NCBI RefSeq assembly: GCF_028736215.1
Contig: NZ_CP117883.1
Coordinates: 6,944,001 to 7,008,000 of the forward strand
DNA from: Mucilaginibacter sp. KACC 22773
Lineage (GTDB): Bacteria; Bacteroidota; Bacteroidia; Sphingobacteriales; Sphingobacteriaceae
Direction: 5' to 3'
DNA length: 64,000 nucleotides
The notes below the pieces were generated by a model. That model did no database searches. It was given only the letters and a program-made list of their open reading frames with translations, and was not told where the DNA came from. This document shows positions 58,882 to 64,000 of this stretch, piece by piece (the first letter of the stretch is position 1; every line of letters starts with the position of its first letter). The position numbers and the translations under genes were made by a program.

Positions 58882-60234
58882 TTAAAAAGCCTCGTTCAAA
58901 CCCAAAAAGAAACCTTTGGAGCCAAACTTGCCAAAGGCATAATCAAGGCATAAATTGGTGCGGGTAGTTTTGTTAAACAGCACCCGCAAGCCACCGCCGC
59001 CGCCGGGCTGAAATTTTTGGAACAGCTTAGTTCCGGCTTCGTCATTGGCGGTTTGTTCGCTAAAGAAGGCTACCCCGCTGATGAATTTATTTTTGAGGAT
59101 AGGGAAACGATATTCAACCTCGCTGTAGTTAAACCGGGTGCCTTTAAAATAGCCGGTGGTATAACCTCGGCCGCTCCTAAAGCTACCGTCTTTAGCCGTG
59201 CCCGGCAGTTCAAGGTACGGAATATCGCCTGTAATGAGGTATGATCCCCAGTTCCAGATTGCAATAACGTGCTCCGGGTTTTCTGACGACAGGCTAAAAT
59301 ACTTCCTGAAATCAGTAGTAAATTGCACCGCGCTTTTGGTGCTGCCCATCCAGGTTTGGTTAACCCGGAACCCGGCATCGGCATAAATTCCCTTATAAGC
59401 ACGGTTTTGATTATCGCGGGTGGTGTATTGTACGTTAAACAGCAAACCATCGGCCCGGTAACTGTCCCGTTTAAATCCGTGCTCATCACTATAAATGTTA
59501 TAGGGGGTTAAATGGTTGGTGGTATCTGCCTTGTCCTGAATTTTGGTACGGATATCAAACGATACCCCGGCGCCCACAAACAGGTTTTTTTCTACTTCCT
59601 TATATACCTTTTCCCTCAGGTTTAAATATATCGAATGATATGCGCGGCCTTTGCGGCCGGCGTCAACAAGCGCCTGGTCGGCAGCGCTGCCACCGGGATC
59701 TGGCAGACCTATTCCCAAACCAAAATCGGGTGTTACACTTTTGGCCGCCACTATATTACCCTGAAAATTCCACTTGTTGCCGGGTGTGTAAATGTTATGG
59801 TTAATATAAAAATAAAGGATGCCTTTTGTGGTATAGGATACCGAAGTTGCTGCAACCGATAATAATGTATTGGGGTCGTTACCCAATTTGCGGCCGGCTA
59901 CGGCTTTTATGCCCAACTGAAACCCGATGCTGGGGTTAGATGCAATATTAGGGATAACGGTTATGCCCGAAGGCTTTTTGAAAACCGAATCGGGTTTCTT
60001 CTTTGGGTGAAGAATATCTGTTACCAGGTTGCCAAAATCATACTGTTTTGAAACATCATTGGCTTTTTTCTGAAACTTCACCGAATCGGCATGGTGTTTT
60101 ATCGAATCCGTTTTCAAGGTGTCGTGAGGTACTACTTCCTGCCCGTAAGCGTAGCTTCGTATGGTTACCAATACAGGCCATAATAAAATCTTCGCTAATA
60201 TATAAATCCGGCTACTTCTGTTCCTTTGCTGCAC
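58882..60234 (-). CDS. Omp85/BamA-like outer-membrane beta-barrel protein (paralogue)
   Basis: 450 residues, start GTG (60232-60234), since no ATG is in frame nearby. A hydrophobic N-terminus (ILAKILLWPVLVTIRSYAYG) is a signal peptide. The barrel carries the same blocks as the protein at 15073: ASNPSIGFQLG, NRAYKGIYADAGFRVNQTW, YLELPGTAKDG, SEVEYRFPI and GFFLGLNEAF with the terminal Phe. No POTRA domains are seen. Function unknown. Confidence 0.8.
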   Translation of the reverse strand: MQQRNRSSRIYILAKILLWPVLVTIRSYAYGQEVVPHDTLKTDSIKHHADSVKFQKKANDVSKQYDFGNLVTDILHPKKKPDSVFKKPSGITVIPNIASNPSIGFQLGIKAVAGRKLGNDPNTLLSVAATSVSYTTKGILYFYINHNIYTPGNKWNFQGNIVAAKSVTPDFGLGIGLPDPGGSAADQALVDAGRKGRAYHSIYLNLREKVYKEVEKNLFVGAGVSFDIRTKIQDKADTTNHLTPYNIYSDEHGFKRDSYRADGLLFNVQYTTRDNQNRAYKGIYADAGFRVNQTWMGSTKSAVQFTTDFRKYFSLSSENPEHVIAIWNWGSYLITGDIPYLELPGTAKDGSFRSGRGYTTGYFKGTRFNYSEVEYRFPILKNKFISGVAFFSEQTANDEAGTKLFQKFQPGGGGGLRVLFNKTTRTNLCLDYAFGKFGSKGFFLGLNEAF

Positions 60235-60614
60235 TATCAGGATAATAAATATTTAAATTCCAACTAATTATGTTGGCCCTTAAATGCAGGGCCAGTTTTT
60301 TAAACCTGAAAAGCACCGAAATGTTTTATGTTTTAAGCCGGCAACGCTTATCCACAGGGATTTTATTCCCTGTCGGTTGTTACTTTTCCTGTCATAATAC
60401 CTCACTACAATATTCCTGTAACGTTTTTTATTGATATGCGTCTGCGTATTTTGAACAAGCGGCTTAATAACTTATACATACATTATTTGCCTATTGTAAA
60501 CCGGGAATAAAGACGTCAAATAGTATCATATCTGAAATATTTATCCTATTTTCGGACGTTTTTTGTGTGAATTTTTAATGAATTTCTCTTTTTAATAATA
60601 AATAATTTTAGTTC
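60235..60614. other. Intergenic stretch before the ammonia-lyase gene
   Basis: Divergent promoters should lie here. A small hairpin ACAGGGA/TCCCTGT is at 60354-60373. The last 70 bp before the ATG are very AT-rich. No ORF is visible. Confidence 0.5.
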
Positions 60615-62183
60615 ATGATACATATAGGGGCGCGGTACCTTACTGCCGATGATTTTTCTAAGATCCTGTTTGATGGCGAGGAAGTTGGCTTGGATGCATC
60701 GGTTGTTAAGAATGTGGAGGTTAATTACCAGTTTTTGCAGGGTTTCTCTTCAAACAAGCTCATTTACGGCATCAACACCGGCTTTGGCCCGATGGCCCAG
60801 TATAAGGTAAGCGAAGAAAACCTGTTGCAGTTACAGTATAACCTTATCCGAAGCCACGCCTCGGGTGGCGGCAATTTAATGCAGCCCCTACTGGTTAAAG
60901 CCCTGATGATTGCCAGGTTGAACAGCTTTATGCAGGCCCGTTCGGGCGTACACACCGATTTGCCCGAGCTGCTTACCCAATTAATTAATAAAGATGTTGC
61001 CCCCAATGTTTTTGAACATGGCGGCGTAGGCGCATCCGGCGATTTGGTGCAACTGGCCCACCTGGCTTTAGTATTGATAGGCGAAGGCGAATCAAGCTAT
61101 AAAGGAGAGCAACACGACACTGCCGAATTATTTAAAGAACTGGGCATCGAGCCTTTATCTATAAAAATCCGCGAAGGTTTGGCCATTATCAATGGCACAT
61201 CGGCCATGACGGGTATTGGTATGGTAAACATCATCCAGGCCAAAAAACTGCTGGAGTGGTCAATCGTACTATCGTCCATGATAAACGAAGTGGTGCAGGC
61301 TTTTGATGACCATTACTCTTACGAGCTTAACGTGGTAAAACACCACCGCGGCCAAAACGAAGTGGCTGCCATTATGCGCGATGTGCTTACCGGCAGCAAA
61401 ATGATTCGCGACCGGTCTGAACACCTGTATAATCCGGATAACCTTAACCAGGAAGTATTTTTAGATAAGGTGCAGGAGTACTATTCCCTGCGCTGCGTAA
61501 CCCAGGTTTTGGGTCCCGTTTATGATACTATTTTTGAGGTTGAGCGTGTAGTTACCGACGAACTGAACTCGGTAAATGACAACCCGGTTATTGACCACGA
61601 AGCCAAAAACATCTTCCACGGCGGTAATTTCCATGGCGATTATGTTTCCCTGGCTATGGACAAACTAAAAATAGCTATTACCAAACTGTGTATGCTTTCC
61701 GAAAGGCAGTTAAACTACCTGCTTAACGAGAAGCTGAACCACAAATTTCCGCCTTTTGTTAACCTGGGTGTGCTGGGCTTTAACTTTGGGATGCAGGGTA
61801 TGCAGTTTACGGCTACATCAACCACTGCCGAGAACCAAACCCTATCGTACCCCATGTACCTGCACAGTATCCCTAATAACAATGATAACCAGGATATTGT
61901 AAGCATGGGTTGCAACGCGGCATTAATGACCAAGCGCGTTATAGATAATACTTTTGAAGTGCTGGCCATACAAATGATGGCTATTTTACAGGCTATTGAT
62001 CACCTGGATTGCAGCGAAAAGCTCTCGCCGACAACCCATACCGTTTATACCGATCTGCGCGCTATATTCCCCAAGTTTATTGAGGATAAGCCAAAGTATA
62101 AGGATATGGTGAACGTGAAGCAATACTTTGAAAAAGCCGAGCACGTGCACCTGATTAAAAAGAGAAACTCCCACATTTTATAA
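60615..62183 (+). CDS. Tyrosine ammonia-lyase (aromatic amino acid lyase, FjTAL-like)
   Basis: 522 residues, PAL/HAL superfamily. The MIO cofactor triad A140-S141-G142 is in GGVGASGDLVQLAHL, Tyr51 in YGINTGFGPMAQY, and His81 in NLIRSHASGGG is at the position that selects tyrosine over histidine or phenylalanine. Phrases such as IREGLAIINGTSAMTGIG and GNFHGDYVSLAMDKLKI closely resemble Flavobacterium johnsoniae TAL. It makes 4-coumarate, the starter for flexirubin-type pigments. fabG and a ketosynthase follow directly. Confidence 0.85.
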   Translation: MIHIGARYLTADDFSKILFDGEEVGLDASVVKNVEVNYQFLQGFSSNKLIYGINTGFGPMAQYKVSEENLLQLQYNLIRSHASGGGNLMQPLLVKALMIARLNSFMQARSGVHTDLPELLTQLINKDVAPNVFEHGGVGASGDLVQLAHLALVLIGEGESSYKGEQHDTAELFKELGIEPLSIKIREGLAIINGTSAMTGIGMVNIIQAKKLLEWSIVLSSMINEVVQAFDDHYSYELNVVKHHRGQNEVAAIMRDVLTGSKMIRDRSEHLYNPDNLNQEVFLDKVQEYYSLRCVTQVLGPVYDTIFEVERVVTDELNSVNDNPVIDHEAKNIFHGGNFHGDYVSLAMDKLKIAITKLCMLSERQLNYLLNEKLNHKFPPFVNLGVLGFNFGMQGMQFTATSTTAENQTLSYPMYLHSIPNNNDNQDIVSMGCNAALMTKRVIDNTFEVLAIQMMAILQAIDHLDCSEKLSPTTHTVYTDLRAIFPKFIEDKPKYKDMVNVKQYFEKAEHVHLIKKRNSHIL

Positions 62184-62226
62184 TTGCAGGCATATTCTTT
62201 ACGTAACAATTTAACTAACCAGGACG

Positions 62227-62955
62227 ATGAAATGTGCATTAGTAACAGGCGGATCAAGAGGAATAGGCCGTGCCGTTTGCTATAAACTGGCCACTATGGG
62301 CTACTACGTGCTTATTAATTACAAAAGTAACCAGGCGGAAGCCGACAATACCTTAGCTGCAATTAAAGAAAACGGCGGTGATGGCGAGGTTATGAAATTT
62401 GACGTAGCCAACAAAGAAGATATCCGTGCTGTATTGGGCGGCTGGGTTGAAGCCAATACCGAAAAATATATTGAAGTGCTGGTAAATAATGCCGGCATTA
62501 AGGATGATACCCTGATGATGTGGATGAAAGACGAACAGTGGGACAGTGTATTAAATACCAGTTTAGGCGGTTTCTTTTATGTAACCCAGGCCGTTTTAAA
62601 CGGTATGCTGGTTAAAAAATATGGCCGCATTATCAACGTGGTATCTTTATCGGGCTTAAAAGGCTTGCCCGGCCAGGTTAATTACTCGGCAGCAAAGGCT
62701 GGTGTAATTGGGGCAACCAAGGCCCTTGCGCAGGAAATTGCACGCCGCGGCGTTACTGTTAATGCAGTTGCCCCCGGCTTTATTAAAACCGATATGACCG
62801 AAGGCCTGGATGAAAAAGAGCTTAAATCCATGATACCTATTAAACGCTTTGGCTCCCCCGAAGAAGTGGCCAGCGTTGTGGGCTTTTTAGCATCGCCGGA
62901 GGCATCATATATTACGGCCGAGGTAATATCTGTTAATGGCGGTTTGTATTCATAA
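62227..62955 (+). CDS. fabG: 3-oxoacyl-ACP reductase (FabG-like)
   Basis: 242 residues, short-chain dehydrogenase. NADPH motif VTGGSRGIGRAV (6-17), NNAG (87-90), and catalytic S140, Y153 and K157 in NVVSLSGLKG and NYSAAKAG. It starts 43 nt after the ammonia-lyase gene and precedes a ketosynthase gene, so it most likely reduces polyene intermediates rather than serving general fatty-acid synthesis. Confidence 0.9.
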   Translation: MKCALVTGGSRGIGRAVCYKLATMGYYVLINYKSNQAEADNTLAAIKENGGDGEVMKFDVANKEDIRAVLGGWVEANTEKYIEVLVNNAGIKDDTLMMWMKDEQWDSVLNTSLGGFFYVTQAVLNGMLVKKYGRIINVVSLSGLKGLPGQVNYSAAKAGVIGATKALAQEIARRGVTVNAVAPGFIKTDMTEGLDEKELKSMIPIKRFGSPEEVASVVGFLASPEASYITAEVISVNGGLYS

Positions 62956-63058
62956 TTAACCATTTGTTCATATAAACAAGCACACTAAATATTTCGGGAT
63001 TAAATAATTTTATTTAGTTTTAAGGGAATTGTTAAATGATTAAGCCGGTATTAGCGTT

Positions 63059-64000
63059 ATGAACAGAGTTGTGATTACAGGGATGGGGATTTACTCGTGC
63101 ATTGGGAAAACCCAGGACGAGGTAAGAGACTCGCTTTTCCACGGCAAATCGGGGATCCTGCTCGATTCTATGCGCAAGGAGTTTGGTTACCGGTCGGGCT
63201 TAACCGGCTTCGTAGAAAGACCCAATTTAAAAGAAAAACTCGACAGGCGTTCGCGCATTATGCTGCCAGAACAGGGTGAGTATGCTTATATGGCCACCAT
63301 TGAGGCACTGGCCCAGGCAGGCATCGATATGGATTACCTTGATCAAAACGAAATAGGCATCCTTTACGGCAACGACAGCTCGGCCAAGCCGGTTATTGAT
63401 TGTACCGATATCATCCGCGTAAAAAAAGACACCATGCTGGTAGGCTCGGGAGCGGTTTTCCAAACCATGAACTCCACCGTCAGCATGAACCTGGCCACTA
63501 TATTCAAATTAAAAGGCATCAACCTTACTGTTAGTGCAGCCTGCGCAAGCGGCTCGCACGCTATTGGCTTAAGCTATCACCTTATCAAAAGTGGTTTACA
63601 GGAAGGCATTATCTGCGGCGGCGCCCAGGAGCTTAACCATTTTTCGATGGGCAGTTTTGATGCGCTTTCGGCATTCTCCACATTAGAAAGTACGCCGACC
63701 AAAGCGTCGCGCCCCTTTGATAAAAGCCGCGATGGCCTGGTGCCAAGCGGAGGGGCGGCTACCGTAATTTTAGAAAGTTTAGAATCGGCACAACGCCGCG
63801 GCGCCACTATTTTAGGCGAGGTTATTGGCTACGGATTTTCGTCAAACGGCGGCCACATATCCAACCCAACCGTTGGAGGTCCGGTACGCTCATTGGCTAT
63901 GGCGTTGAAAGACGCCGGCATGACCGCTGCCGATATTGATTACATAAACGCCCACGCCACATCAACCCCCGCGGGTGATGCCAGCGAGGCTAAAGCCATT
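63059..64000 (+). CDS. Beta-ketoacyl-ACP synthase (KAS I/II type), cut by window end
   Basis: The first 314 residues are visible, from ATG 63059-63061, in frame to the last base. MNRVVITGMGIYSCIGKTQD is the typical start; the catalytic Cys is C162 in SAACASGSHAIGL and the first catalytic His is H299 in NAHATSTPAGD. The second His lies beyond the edge. Following TAL and FabG, it is likely the chain-extending ketosynthase of an aryl-polyene/flexirubin locus. Confidence 0.9.
   Translation, partial: MNRVVITGMGIYSCIGKTQDEVRDSLFHGKSGILLDSMRKEFGYRSGLTGFVERPNLKEKLDRRSRIMLPEQGEYAYMATIEALAQAGIDMDYLDQNEIGILYGNDSSAKPVIDCTDIIRVKKDTMLVGSGAVFQTMNSTVSMNLATIFKLKGINLTVSAACASGSHAIGLSYHLIKSGLQEGIICGGAQELNHFSMGSFDALSAFSTLESTPTKASRPFDKSRDGLVPSGGAATVILESLESAQRRGATILGEVIGYGFSSNGGHISNPTVGGPVRSLAMALKDAGMTAADIDYINAHATSTPAGDASEAKAI

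Noticed and set aside
60615..62183. Histidine ammonia-lyase (hutH)
   Set aside because: Neighbours are fabG and a ketosynthase rather than hut genes, and the residue after RS is the His of tyrosine lyases.

Overview
The window looks like a chromosomal segment of a Bacteroidota member of the Sphingobacteriaceae, most like Mucilaginibacter. The reasons are the gene families (BshA, GxxExxY, DUF1223, DUF4349, a FjTAL-like ammonia-lyase beside ketosynthase genes), promoters with TAnnTTTG-type -7 elements, frequent TTG starts, and many short intergenic repeat families. Genus assignment is inference. No rRNA, tRNA, CRISPR array or prophage was recognised.

Layout. 1-1.1 kb: a DNA glycosylase (cut by the window edge) and a small molybdopterin-fold protein without its metal-ligand Cys. 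1.1-2.8 kb and 7.8-9.2 kb: two related but diverged IS3-family elements that share a purine tract and a 45-nt hairpin after orfB. 3.1-6.0 kb: an ECF sigma/anti-sigma pair with a Lys/Met-rich secreted protein, a peroxiredoxin and a DUF1223 protein. 6.3-7.8 kb: a cytochrome b and its molybdoenzyme partner. 9.4-29.7 kb: mainly single genes, including an MFS symporter, S41, S8 and M28 peptidases, an Omp85-like barrel, a PAS protein, ALDH7, a TPR protein, bshA, rpiB and lutB. 30.1-35.3 kb: the thrA-thrB-thrC operon, with an apparent Thr/Ile leader-peptide attenuator. 35.7-47 kb: rsgA, a transsulfuration enzyme, dtd, GxxExxY, mazG, DUF4349, comB, gcvT, a glycosyltransferase, rnhB, a SpoIIE phosphatase and an ABC permease. 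47-54 kb: GT2 plus a flippase-like protein, a dienelactone hydrolase, and a PaoABC-type aldehyde oxidase. 54-60 kb: a histidine kinase, an RRM protein, a GreA-like protein, an acyltransferase and a second Omp85-like barrel. 60.6-64 kb: tyrosine ammonia-lyase, FabG and ketosynthase genes, the apparent start of a flexirubin/aryl-polyene locus that runs off the right edge.

The most notable points are: (1) the thr leader, a 21-codon minus-strand ORF in which 12 residues are Thr or Ile, followed by an 11-bp terminator and a competing 8-bp antiterminator; (2) the IS tail hairpin, the same 45-nt length in both elements but with different stem sequence; (3) a roughly 250-300-nt non-coding repeat in two diverged copies (2836-3085 and 35319-35615); (4) AATTCGTG-type repeats placed directly before dtd, GxxExxY and mazG; (5) repeat-encoded sequence at the N-terminus of ThrB, including a run of eight G.
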